Shown here: positions 54,731 to 63,900 of the stretch, piece after piece
Layout of the letters: each line of letters starts with the position of its first letter
Position numbering within the stretch: position 1 is the stretch's first letter
NCBI GenBank assembly: GCA_035695065.1
Contig: DASSEW010000077.1
Location: forward strand, 1-64,000
DNA: 64,000 nucleotides
Source: 66-474 sp035695065
GTDB taxonomy: Bacteria; Pseudomonadota; Gammaproteobacteria; Xanthomonadales; Rhodanobacteraceae
Direction of reading: 5' to 3'
Translations under genes and position numbers: made by a program
Notes under the pieces: model-generated
Databases searched by the model: none
What the model was told of the DNA's origin: nothing
The model's input: only the letters and a program-made list of their open reading frames with translations

Positions 54731-56887
54731 ATGGACTTCCGCATCGCCGACACTTTCACCGACAGCCTTGCGCGGCTGACTGGTGACGAGCAGAAGGCGG
54801 TGAAGACCACTGCTTTCGACTTGCAGATGAACCCGGCGAACCCGGGCATGAGCTTCCACAAGCTCGACCGTGCGCGCGACAAAAACTTCTGGTCGGTGCG
54901 CGTCAACGACGACATTCGCCTGATTGTCCACAAGACGCCGCAGAGCATGTTGCTGTGCTATGTGGATCACCACGACAAGGCCTACGACTGGGCCGAGCGG
55001 CGCAAGCTCGAAACACACCCGAAGACCGGCGCCGCGCAGCTTGTGGAAATCCGCGAGCGCGTCGAAGAAATCCCGTTCCCCACCTACATACAGGTGGAGC
55101 AGCCACGGCCCTCACCGGCGAAGGCGGCGCTGTTCCCGCGCATTACCGATGACGAATTGCTCGGTTACGGCGTACCGCCGGAGTGGCTGGCGGACGTCAA
55201 GGCAGCGAATGAAGACAGTCTGCTCGACCTGGCGGACCATCTTCCCGCCGAGGCCGCAGAAGCGCTGCTGGAGCTTGCGACGGGCGGAACGCCCAAGCCG
55301 CGGATCGCCACGGTGGCAAGCGATCATGCAGCTGAACCCACAACCTGGGCCTTCGACAAGGCAGCACCGTCCGCACCAGTAAAGCCCTTCGAACATCCCG
55401 ATGCGCAGCGGCGTTTCCGGACGATCCTCAACGTCGAGGAACTCGAGCGCGCGCTGGATTTTCCGTGGGACAAGTGGACGATCTTTCTCCATCCGGCGCA
55501 ACGCGAATGGGTGGAGAAGCATTACAGCGGCCCCGCGCGGGTCTCTGGCTCGGCCGGCACCGGCAAGACGATCGTGGCGCTGCATCGCGCCGTGCACCTG
55601 GCGCGCGCGCGCCCCGAAACGCGTGTGTTGCTCGCGACGTTTTCCGACACGCTCGCGAACGCGCTTCGTTCCAAGCTGCGGCGATTGATCAGCAACGAGC
55701 CCCGGCTTGGCGAGCGCATTGACGTGCATGCGATGGACGAAATCGGCAGGCGCCTCTATGAGGCAAGTTTCGGAAAGCTGCGTCTGGCCGGTTCCGCGGA
55801 GATCCACGCGCTCCTGGCCGCCGCAGCAGAAGCCCATCCCGGCCACAAGTTCAGCCCCGGCTTCCTGGCATCGGAGTGGAACGACGTCGTGGATGGCTGG
55901 CAGTTGACGACATGGGAGCAGTACCGGGATGTGCAGCGGCTGGGCCGGAAGACGCGATTGCCGGAGTCGAGGCGGGCGGCGCTCTGGGCGATCTACGAGG
56001 ATGTCCGTGCGGAACTGAAACGGCGCGGCAGGATGACCCGCGCGGCCATGTTCGGGCGCCTGGCCACCGAACTGCCGACGCGCAAACACCCGCCGTTCGA
56101 TTTCGCTGTGATTGACGAGGCGCAGGACATCAGTGTGGCGCAACTGAAATTCCTCGCCGCATTGGGCGGCGATCGTCCGGACGTGCTGTTCTTCGCCGGC
56201 GATCAGGGGCAGCGGATTTTCCAGCAGCCGTTCTCCTGGAAATCGCTGGGTGTGGACATTCGGGGGCGCGCGCGAACGCTGCATATCAACTATCGGACTT
56301 CGCATCAGATCCGCAGTCAGGCGGATCGGCTGCTTGCGCCGGAAGTCGCCGACGTGGACGGAAACGTGGAGGACCGGCGCGGGACCGTTTCCGTGTTCAA
56401 CGGCCCTCCACCGGAGATCCACTTCGCATCATCCGCTCAGGACGAATGCGCGGTCGTCGGAGCGTGGCTGCGCGATCGCATCACCGAACGAGTCGCGGCG
56501 CATGAAATCGGCGTGTTCGTGCGTTCTTCCGTCGAACTGGAGCGCGCACGAGCTGCGTTGGAGGCGGCCGGTTTACCGTTCCAGATTCTGGACGACAGCG
56601 TCTCGACAACGCCCAATCGGATCTGCGTCAGCACCATGCATCGTGCCAAGGGCCTCGAGTACCGGGCGGTTGCGGTGATGGCCTGCGACGACGAGGTGAT
56701 TCCCTCGCAAGCACGCATCGAAACGGTCACTGACGACGCGGATCTGGAAGAGGTCTACAACTCCGAGCGCCATTTGCTCTATGTCGCTTGCACGCGCGCA
56801 CGCGACAGGCTGCTCGTTTCCGGCGTAGAGCCGGTTTCAGAGTTCTTGGCGGATTTGGAAAGTCCGACCGGTCCCTTTGGTCGGTAG
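54731..56887 (+). CDS. SF1 (UvrD/Rep-like) helicase with N-terminal RelE-like domain
   Basis: A 718-residue protein. Residues 1-90 (FTDSLARLTGDEQKAVKTTA, then NFWSVRVNDDIRLIVHK and YVDHHDKAYDWAERR) have the RelE/ParE toxin fold pattern. Residues 273-281 GSAGTGKTI are Walker A, FAVIDEAQDIS motif II, STMHRAKGLEYRAV and LLYVACTRARDRL the late motifs. Such fusions probably join an RNA- or ribosome-directed module to a DNA-translocating motor. It is the second gene of the ATPase-helicase pair. It could also be a repair helicase whose N-domain only binds. Confidence 0.85.
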   Translation: MDFRIADTFTDSLARLTGDEQKAVKTTAFDLQMNPANPGMSFHKLDRARDKNFWSVRVNDDIRLIVHKTPQSMLLCYVDHHDKAYDWAERRKLETHPKTGAAQLVEIRERVEEIPFPTYIQVEQPRPSPAKAALFPRITDDELLGYGVPPEWLADVKAANEDSLLDLADHLPAEAAEALLELATGGTPKPRIATVASDHAAEPTTWAFDKAAPSAPVKPFEHPDAQRRFRTILNVEELERALDFPWDKWTIFLHPAQREWVEKHYSGPARVSGSAGTGKTIVALHRAVHLARARPETRVLLATFSDTLANALRSKLRRLISNEPRLGERIDVHAMDEIGRRLYEASFGKLRLAGSAEIHALLAAAAEAHPGHKFSPGFLASEWNDVVDGWQLTTWEQYRDVQRLGRKTRLPESRRAALWAIYEDVRAELKRRGRMTRAAMFGRLATELPTRKHPPFDFAVIDEAQDISVAQLKFLAALGGDRPDVLFFAGDQGQRIFQQPFSWKSLGVDIRGRARTLHINYRTSHQIRSQADRLLAPEVADVDGNVEDRRGTVSVFNGPPPEIHFASSAQDECAVVGAWLRDRITERVAAHEIGVFVRSSVELERARAALEAAGLPFQILDDSVSTTPNRICVSTMHRAKGLEYRAVAVMACDDEVIPSQARIETVTDDADLEEVYNSERHLLYVACTRARDRLLVSGVEPVSEFLADLESPTGPFGR

Positions 56888-56925
56888 AGTCCGGCCTCTC
56901 TTCAAGATTCTCGCGGAAGTGGGCG

Positions 56926-57573
56926 CTATGTCTTCTTTCGACTGCCCGCGCGCGTGCCCACGAGGACTCGACCATTCAACTTCTCGCTCTTGGGTCGAAG
57001 CGTCTGCAACTCGGGTAGAACTTCTTTCAGCCGTTCCGCCATGAGCGATGTCTTGGCCGGCTTGCCGGGCTTCTCCACTGGGTTCCCCGCACCCCGCTCG
57101 GCACGCGCCAGTGAAGGCTTCTTTTCGCCTTGATTTTCAGCGGTCAGAAATGAAAACCCGCACTTGAAGCACGCATAGTATTGCGACTTGCTGGAGCCGC
57201 ATCGCGGACAGGGTGAATGTGCAGATCTGGCGGTGTGCCGGACACCCGAAGCGGGGCGCGCCGGCTTCCCTGGCCTTTCCGAAGAGCGCTTGGGCGCCAC
57301 TGCGCGCACCTTGGCCCCGAGGCCGAACATGCGGCGAGCCTTGGCCTTGCGCTCTGCTTCCTCGGCTGCCGTGACCAGGAGTTTTTTCGGCTTGCTGGTG
57401 GGCGAGTTCGGTCGAACGGCTTTCTTGATCGTAACGCCCGATGCAGTCTTATCCTTGCCTTTTTCAGATTTGAAGCCCAAGCCTCTCAGCGCGTCTCGAT
57501 TGACTGGCTTCGCCTTGTAAAACGCAATTCGAGCAAGAGGACCTCCGCTCGACCCCCGTCGTTTTGCCACCAC
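56926..57573 (-). CDS. Basic protein with a zinc-ribbon motif
   Basis: A 215-residue, strongly basic protein of low complexity (many Lys, Arg, Ala, Pro) with one zinc ribbon, CPRCGSSKSQYYACFKCG, at about residues 121-138. The start is GTG at 57571-57573, with GAGGA about 5 bp upstream; no ATG lies in a better place. No family was recognised. A nucleic-acid-binding role is suggested by the composition. It is convergent with the helicase gene and divergent from the 1725-codon gene. Confidence 0.65.
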   Translation of the reverse strand: MVAKRRGSSGGPLARIAFYKAKPVNRDALRGLGFKSEKGKDKTASGVTIKKAVRPNSPTSKPKKLLVTAAEEAERKAKARRMFGLGAKVRAVAPKRSSERPGKPARPASGVRHTARSAHSPCPRCGSSKSQYYACFKCGFSFLTAENQGEKKPSLARAERGAGNPVEKPGKPAKTSLMAERLKEVLPELQTLRPKSEKLNGRVLVGTRAGSRKKT

Positions 57574-57886
57574 TACATCCTCGTTTTGAACGAAGGGCAG
57601 GCGTTTCCAGGAAGTGGCGCGCTCGAGAGGATTCGCCTTCGGAGAGCGGTGACGAATCTATCGCTCTGAATGTTTCAAATGACGATCGCTGTGCTTTGTT
57701 ACATGTGCATTGAGAAAATACATAAAATATACAGCAGCTTACATACGCAAGAAAACTGCGCATGGGCATCGACGAACGTTGGCGCGTCCTCACGTACCAG
57801 CAGCAGAGGTGCATAGTGTAGGATGACGCCGCCCGCATGGCGTCACAGGGGGCAATCCTCAACTGAGTACAGGCCTCGCTGCGACC
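57574..57886. other. AT-rich divergent intergenic region upstream of the giant gene
   Basis: About 310 bp without a gene. The part at 57660-57760 is AT-rich, with TTGAGA (57710-57715) and TATACA (57728-57733) but with only 12 bp between them, so they do not form one good promoter. It ends with the hairpin/operator at 57824-57845. Promoters of both divergent genes should lie here. Confidence 0.5.
57824..57845. promoter_or_regulatory. 7-bp-arm inverted repeat 41 bp before the giant gene
   Basis: TGACGCC (57824-57830) and GGCGTCA (57839-57845) are exact inverted repeats with 8 nt between. It could be an operator of the gene at 57887 or an RNA hairpin in its leader. Confidence 0.45.
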
Positions 57887-60800
57887 ATGCAGCTCCGCTC
57901 GCTCCTCCAAGACCTTGTTCCAGAGCGTGCCTGGTATCCGGCATCGGCCAAGGCGCTTTTGGAACTGTACGACAGATCTCGAGCGGATCGCCACGCGCTG
58001 AATGTGCTATTTGGCCGTGTAGAGGAAGAGCGATCGCGATTGCAGGCTTTGGCCGCCCTGTACTCATCCAGCTTGCGAACCCCCGGCTTGGCTACGGACC
58101 AACCCGTAGGAGTGTTGCTCAACAATATGGCGAGGTCTGACCACCTGCCGGGGCTTTGCATGCGGCTCGCGGGAGTGGCTTTGGAACTTCGGTTGCGGGG
58201 TGACAGGCGAGGCGAGCCCCTTTTTCCGATCGTCTCTGGAATGTTGCTTGAGAATCGAGCAGGGACTGCCCTCCTCAGCAAGATCGGGAGGGTCGATTCC
58301 TTGGACGCCCTCGCCAAACGTTATTGCGATCTGGCTCAGGGGTTTGGATCCGATCCGCCGCATAGGGGCTTCCATCTGCTCTGGCCGGTGGTTGGGAAGC
58401 TGATTGCGTCGCTGGTGCGAGAAGGAGCACTGCGCCAGTCGCTGCTAGAGGAAGCTGATACCAACCCTTGGACCGGGTTCAGATTCGAGCAGCTTGAGGT
58501 CGGAGCTGACTTGGATCCTGCAAAGGACCCGGAGGATTGCGAAGGTCAGATTGGAACCGAACCCCATGCCGAACGCCATAAGGGCGATCGCAGAATCTCT
58601 GCAGAGGCGGAGAACGGGATAGCCAAAGCGCAGTGGCTTACCCGCCGCGGAACCGTCTTGGCCTGCGCAGAGCCCAACCATCTGGCCCCCTGTCCGCTGC
58701 TTGCCAGACTCGTCAGTGAGGCGTCCACGCGCGCAAAGGCGGCAATTGATCAGGGCGATTTTTACAATGCCGAGTGCGCAATTGCTTCGCAGCTCCTAGT
58801 GGTCAGCGGTTGCCGAGTCCGAGAGTTGCCGCGGATCCTTTCTGGCAAAGAGCCTTCCGAAAGCTGTTGTTCGGTTGACCCCGATGCTGGCCTCTTCCTA
58901 AGAAGTGAGCTTCGTCCGCCCAAAGCCTACACCCCGAGGAAAGAGGACCGCCGCTGGCGCGACACCGGTGGTCCCGTGGCGTTGGTGTTGCCGAGGACCT
59001 TGCAGGAGCAAGTACGTGTACTGCTGTGCACGCGCCCCGCTACGGACTCCCCGATCCTCTTCCAAGAAATTGCGAAGCGGCATGAGAAGGAGCGTATAGA
59101 TTTCTCCTCGTGGCTCGAATCCTTGATGCCCGGCATCGGAGTGGGAGCCTCCAACGTACGATCTAGACTCATTGCTGCCCTCACCGAAAGCCTGGGGCCG
59201 GAGGGGGCTCAAATTGCGATGGGAGATGGGCTGGGGCTCGTGGCGACGGCGGCGTACTACTCTCGCTTCTCTGCAGAATCCATCGCATTGGCCGCTTGGC
59301 GGAGCACCGCGTCGATCTTCGGCGAAAATCCCGCATCGCTTCCGGTGGAGGTTCCGACACATTGCATAGGATCCCGCACCGCAGTGGATGACGAGAGTAT
59401 CCGCTCCGGAATCGCTTCATTGGAAAGCGAGGCAAAGCGTCGAGCAAGGGAAGCTCGATATCGCATTCGGGAAACGTGGCTCACCTATGTCGAGTCGGCG
59501 GTTGCCGCACTGCTCCACGGAACTGGCGTTCGCCCGACTGCTTCGTTGCATCAGCTGCACTTGTACGACGTGTGTCCAGAGCACGGGTTGGCCATGTTCT
59601 CTGACAAGAATGTCGACCCTGCTCATCAAGTCCGGCCTGCGGCTATGGGCAGCATCTGCCTCGGAGCTCTTCAACGCTATCTCAGGTTTCTGGTGCAATG
59701 CCACACGCGCAATGACCAGTTCGGCAAGACGGCCGGATCGATCTTACGCAATGCCCGACCCCTCTTCTCCACCCCGGAGGGCGAGGGCCAATTCGACTTG
59801 GATGCATTGATATCCAAGATCTCGCCGCTTCACTCGGATAGACCCAACCTGCTGAGGCACCGTCTCAATCAGAAGCTCATTGAAGCAGGCATTGACCCTG
59901 AATTGCGGCACCAACAACTGGGTTGGTTAGTGATCCCTGCATATGCGCTCGCAGATTTGTCTCCGGTTTCGGCAGCCACCTTCGCCGGCAGGATCGAGTC
60001 CGCTTTGGACAAACACATGCGCGACGACGGGTGGTCGTTGCCCGCCGGCGACAAGGAGCATTTTTGGGAGGGAATTCCAATGCCGGCCCTTCGGGATTGG
60101 AAAGTCGACGAGGATCGACACCGCCTATCGCAGCAAGCAGCTACGGAAGCGCTCCGGGCGAAGTTCATCCAACGGAAGCGGGAGATCCTCGAAGAAATTC
60201 GCCCCGCAATGAAGAACGCCATCAGTCGCCTGATCCCTGATGTGCGGTTGGACTCGAGGCACTGGAGCCTGGAGCAAACTAATCAAGCTGCCAAGCCCGT
60301 AGAGATCGGCAAAGAAGTCGTCGTGGTGCTCCTGGACGAGATCTTGGGCAAGGCGGAAGATCCGGTGACCAGCTTGGTGGCACGCGCCGAACTGGCGAGG
60401 ATTCTGAAAGCGGCGCAACGGCAGAAGCTGGTCAGTGGATTCATTCCCAGCTACCACAAGCTGAACTTCAGCAGCCAGCCGAGCCCTTTCCTCAGAAACA
60501 CCGGAGAAGCTGTCCGCCACGCCGAATGGATTCGCCGATTCATTCGTTCTGCGCCTCTGTGGGAAAAGAATCCAAGCCCGCGCGCGATTGCATGCCGAGC
60601 AATGCTCGGGATTGTTTTTCTTACCCCATACCGCACCTTTGATGAGGCATCGGCCATCCTTCAAGGCGCACCGGACGGCTTGCGCGGCAGGGGCCAAGGT
60701 GACGTTGTAAGAATCCCCACCGGGGGAGGACATGTCGTACTCGATGGCGAGGTCGCCTTGCTGGTCAGCCGATGGAGACGTCAAGCGCGCCATTCCGTTC

Positions 60801-63064
60801 CCAACCAGCCCGCTTTGTCAAAGTGGTTGCTGGAACATTTCCGGGAACTTGTGGACGCCGATGTCACTGCAGAAAACATTTGCGAGCGCATTGAAGGCGT
60901 GGCCAGGACAGCCGGCAGGGTTGAGCTGTCCGGTCCCGAACGCCTGCATCTGTTGGGAGCATTTCGACTGAATACGGTGGATGCGAAGAGAGCCCTAGGC
61001 CGGCATGAAAACTGGCCCTCGCAGCAGTCCGATAGGAGCAGCCTGATCCAACCGCCGAGCTTGGGAGCCGCTTCACCATCTTGTCCGGCGAAGAGCGAGA
61101 AACAAGTACCTCGATCATCAGGACGCATGCGGGTACAACGCGTCATCCGATATTGCAATGAGAAGTCCGCGCGAGAGGAAGTCTTACCTCTCAGCCTGAA
61201 GCGACTGTCGGATGGCATGATGAATCGCAAAGGTGCCGTCCGTGAAGAACTCGAACTGATGTTGCAACAGCACGGGACCGGTACGGACATGGTGGCCGCG
61301 GTTACGGGTTATGCCCTTCATCTCTTGGTCTCCGCGCCGGCACGAAAGCCTCGGGAGTTGAGCACCGTACACACCCGGCTGACGCGCTTTGCCAAACCTC
61401 TCGTGGAGTGCATGGAGAACGCCCCACTTGCATCGCTTATTGCCCAGGATTTTGAGTTTGCTTATTCGGCCGTTCTCCTTGGCAAGAACACCAAAGGTGG
61501 GCGTTCTGGTGAAAGCAATCACCGCGCAAGGGTCTATGAGGAGTTGCAGGCGTTCCATCGCTGGCTGAGAGAGGCTCATGGGGTGGAAGCAATTCAATGG
61601 GCGGACTTGGCGGCGATTGCTGGAGGACGAAACGACGGAGTGGATCCCGGCCTGCTCTGGGAACACGAGGTGTCTTCGGTGATCGGGCAGTTAATGGCCG
61701 ATACGAACGAAGCGGAGTCGAATCCCAACTGCGATCCCGCTACACGTCAGCTGGTTCGTCAGCGCGAGCTGTTCGCCTTGCTGCTGGCGTCAACCGACTG
61801 CCGACCGGGCTCCATCCACGGCCTTACGCATGCTGATGTTGTGCTCAGTGACGAGGGCGATTGGGTACATCTCAGGAAAGGCCGCTACGGGAGGGTCAAG
61901 ACGAAAACCTCCTTGGGATTTCACCCTGTCGAGGGCGTCCTTTGGCGCCAGCACCGCGTCCGCTGCCAGGCATGGCTCAAAACAGAGCGGGACAGACTGG
62001 GCGAGGCGGCACTGGACTATCCCGTATTCGGACAATTCCATGACCCCAGCACCCGCCATTCGATCGGGATGCTCGGAAATCGCTTGAACGAGCTCCTCAG
62101 ATGGGCCACGGGCCACCCTGGCGCACACGCGTACTGGTTTCGCAAAAGCACGGTCATCTCACTGCATGAGGCGATTTGGAAAGGCGACCGCCCGCCTCGC
62201 GCGCTGGACACCTACCGAGTACTCAAGCGCTCAGGGCACGCGCATATTCTTACGGCCCTCGGCAGTTACCTGCATGACCCCGACGCGGTGTTCGGACGTT
62301 ATCTCCACTCCAAGATAAACCTGACTGCGTCGAACGCCATTTCACTCTCGGGGCTCGGTCGGAGCACCATCGAGAGCGCGTGGCAGCGCAAGAGCGGCGA
62401 ACGTTCCGCTCGCGAATTGAGCAACCAGGAGCGCGAGGCTGCAATCCTCGGGAGCGCCGGCTTTGCCTTTGAATATCCACCTCGCCTTATCCTCAGGGCT
62501 GCACCAGCCATGCAGGTCAAACCGAGTGAATTGCTACCTCGGGATATCGCGACCTTTCTTTCGGCCACACAGCGGACTCAGCAGCTTGGCCCTGCGGTTA
62601 CGGCTTCTGGGTGTACCGAGTACCAGGCCAATCGCATCGTCGAGGTCGCGGAAGATTGGCAGAGACGCACGGGCTACGGCATTTTGTTTGGCGAAGGTCC
62701 TCGCGGGTCGATAAAGCGACCCCGGCGCTTCGCCGCGGCAGAGCCTTTGTTCGGGGTGCTTGAAGCCAAAGAACTGAATCCGGCGTGGGGGAGAATCGCA
62801 CAGCACTGGATGCATTCGGCTCGGTCGGCGCCACTTTCTGCAGGCCTTCCGCTGCTCGCCAAGGAGGATCGCGAGGAGGCAAGAGCGCTTCTCCGGTCAA
62901 TTGGTGTCGAATGCCAGCGCGGGCAGTACCAAGACATCGAGGTGCTGGTCCCGTTACGCACTGGGAATGCGCGCACCGGCCTTACCCTGTGGCCGGTACT
63001 CGCATGGGTGCTCAGTGTGGTCTGGGTGCGCGAGCATTTGCGTCCCCTCCATTCGGGCGCTTGA
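57887..63064 (+). CDS. Giant protein (1725 residues) with several tyrosine-recombinase-like modules; function unknown
   Basis: The best module is C-terminal: LLASTDCRPGSIHGLTHADV (first Arg, residue 1306), a basic hairpin HLRKGRYGRVKTKTS (about 1328-1342), YWFRKST (second Arg, 1419) and SGHAHILTALGSYLH (His 1451, Tyr 1461). These are the order and near spacing of the tyrosine-recombinase catalytic residues. Similar but weaker modules occur at about 296-470 (SGCRVREL ... ATAAYYSRF) and 531-700 (HGTGVRPTASLHQL ... RHRLNQKLIEAGI ... LRHQQLGW), with possibly one more at about 900-1030. An ordinary integrase has 300-450 residues. The protein is cytoplasmic, with no membrane segment. ATG at 57887 lacks a strong ribosome-binding site. 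Codon use is less GC-rich than in the core genes. The 253-codon gene follows by 74 bp. Confidence 0.6.
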   Translation: MQLRSLLQDLVPERAWYPASAKALLELYDRSRADRHALNVLFGRVEEERSRLQALAALYSSSLRTPGLATDQPVGVLLNNMARSDHLPGLCMRLAGVALELRLRGDRRGEPLFPIVSGMLLENRAGTALLSKIGRVDSLDALAKRYCDLAQGFGSDPPHRGFHLLWPVVGKLIASLVREGALRQSLLEEADTNPWTGFRFEQLEVGADLDPAKDPEDCEGQIGTEPHAERHKGDRRISAEAENGIAKAQWLTRRGTVLACAEPNHLAPCPLLARLVSEASTRAKAAIDQGDFYNAECAIASQLLVVSGCRVRELPRILSGKEPSESCCSVDPDAGLFLRSELRPPKAYTPRKEDRRWRDTGGPVALVLPRTLQEQVRVLLCTRPATDSPILFQEIAKRHEKERIDFSSWLESLMPGIGVGASNVRSRLIAALTESLGPEGAQIAMGDGLGLVATAAYYSRFSAESIALAAWRSTASIFGENPASLPVEVPTHCIGSRTAVDDESIRSGIASLESEAKRRAREARYRIRETWLTYVESAVAALLHGTGVRPTASLHQLHLYDVCPEHGLAMFSDKNVDPAHQVRPAAMGSICLGALQRYLRFLVQCHTRNDQFGKTAGSILRNARPLFSTPEGEGQFDLDALISKISPLHSDRPNLLRHRLNQKLIEAGIDPELRHQQLGWLVIPAYALADLSPVSAATFAGRIESALDKHMRDDGWSLPAGDKEHFWEGIPMPALRDWKVDEDRHRLSQQAATEALRAKFIQRKREILEEIRPAMKNAISRLIPDVRLDSRHWSLEQTNQAAKPVEIGKEVVVVLLDEILGKAEDPVTSLVARAELARILKAAQRQKLVSGFIPSYHKLNFSSQPSPFLRNTGEAVRHAEWIRRFIRSAPLWEKNPSPRAIACRAMLGIVFLTPYRTFDEASAILQGAPDGLRGRGQGDVVRIPTGGGHVVLDGEVALLVSRWRRQARHSVPNQPALSKWLLEHFRELVDADVTAENICERIEGVARTAGRVELSGPERLHLLGAFRLNTVDAKRALGRHENWPSQQSDRSSLIQPPSLGAASPSCPAKSEKQVPRSSGRMRVQRVIRYCNEKSAREEVLPLSLKRLSDGMMNRKGAVREELELMLQQHGTGTDMVAAVTGYALHLLVSAPARKPRELSTVHTRLTRFAKPLVECMENAPLASLIAQDFEFAYSAVLLGKNTKGGRSGESNHRARVYEELQAFHRWLREAHGVEAIQWADLAAIAGGRNDGVDPGLLWEHEVSSVIGQLMADTNEAESNPNCDPATRQLVRQRELFALLLASTDCRPGSIHGLTHADVVLSDEGDWVHLRKGRYGRVKTKTSLGFHPVEGVLWRQHRVRCQAWLKTERDRLGEAALDYPVFGQFHDPSTRHSIGMLGNRLNELLRWATGHPGAHAYWFRKSTVISLHEAIWKGDRPPRALDTYRVLKRSGHAHILTALGSYLHDPDAVFGRYLHSKINLTASNAISLSGLGRSTIESAWQRKSGERSARELSNQEREAAILGSAGFAFEYPPRLILRAAPAMQVKPSELLPRDIATFLSATQRTQQLGPAVTASGCTEYQANRIVEVAEDWQRRTGYGILFGEGPRGSIKRPRRFAAAEPLFGVLEAKELNPAWGRIAQHWMHSARSAPLSAGLPLLAKEDREEARALLRSIGVECQRGQYQDIEVLVPLRTGNARTGLTLWPVLAWVLSVVWVREHLRPLHSGA

Positions 63065-63138
63065 GACGCACCGGACGGCCACCCCCTGACAAAATCCTAG
63101 TATGAGAATGAGTGCCGGCCACTACACAGGAGACCGGC

Positions 63139-63900
63139 ATGTCCATCGTCGAGAGCGGAGATTACGAGCGGCGACTTGAGCGAGCGATCCAGGCAGCGCT
63201 GATGATTGTCATTGCCAACGACGACATTCGCCTGGTGAACGGAAGATTTCGGATCGGGCGTGAACTTGACGCCTCCGTTCGCGAACTTCACGAGACGGCA
63301 CGGTCACTCCGGCTGCCGGGAATGGAGTTAACAAGCGAACCAGTCTTCGAGCACGGCCGGGCCCTGCTCCCATTCCTGCGTTCCGACGATGATCAGAGGG
63401 ACATTCCCGCCTGCCGGGCGAGCGTGGCAAGTATTCGAGGCTTGGTTGCGGACCGGAGTCGCAAGCTGGAAGACAACGCTAAGCGCCAAAGGCCTCTCCC
63501 AGTCGAGGCGATTCTGCAGAAGGGAGAGGCTCCTTTTCTGCGTGCGATGACGCAACTCGCAACGCAAGATGCACAGCTCGCCGTCAGCGATGAGAGAGGC
63601 AGGACTCTGCTGATTACGCCTCCGCCGGGCGAACACTTCGCCACACCCCCGATGCCGCAGACACGCACGGTGAAGAGCGAAATCACCGGCTGCAAGCTCA
63701 AGGTGGGATTCAAGCACGTTTTGTTGCTGGACGGACTGGAAGTCGAAGTCGATTTCGACGAGGCGACGATCAGGAAGTGCGTAGCCACGCGCCACGTGTT
63801 TATCGGGGGCATCCGCAAAGATGGAGGGAAATGGCACGTCGATGCCGATGTCGATTACGATCTCATCGAAGGAGGGTTGCAGGCGGATCTCATGGAGTAA
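63139..63900 (+). CDS. Unknown protein downstream of the giant gene
   Basis: A 253-residue protein beginning MSIVESGDYERRLERAIQ, with AGGAGA five bases before the ATG at 63139. The N-terminal half is helical and charged; the second half is beta-rich (KSEITGCKLKVGFKHVLLLD, then HVFIGGIRKDGGKWHVDADV). No family was recognised. The repeated acidic pattern near the C-terminus (VDADVDYDLIEGG) may be an edge strand. It is likely co-transcribed with the giant gene and might be its partner. Confidence 0.7.
   Translation: MSIVESGDYERRLERAIQAALMIVIANDDIRLVNGRFRIGRELDASVRELHETARSLRLPGMELTSEPVFEHGRALLPFLRSDDDQRDIPACRASVASIRGLVADRSRKLEDNAKRQRPLPVEAILQKGEAPFLRAMTQLATQDAQLAVSDERGRTLLITPPPGEHFATPPMPQTRTVKSEITGCKLKVGFKHVLLLDGLEVEVDFDEATIRKCVATRHVFIGGIRKDGGKWHVDADVDYDLIEGGLQADLME

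Noticed and set aside
55112..56422. A 436-codon minus-strand frame
   Set aside because: Shadow of the RelE-UvrD fusion gene.
57710..57733. A sigma-70 promoter from TTGAGA and TATACA
   Set aside because: The spacer is 12 bp, too short for a normal promoter; only the AT-rich region as a whole is reported.
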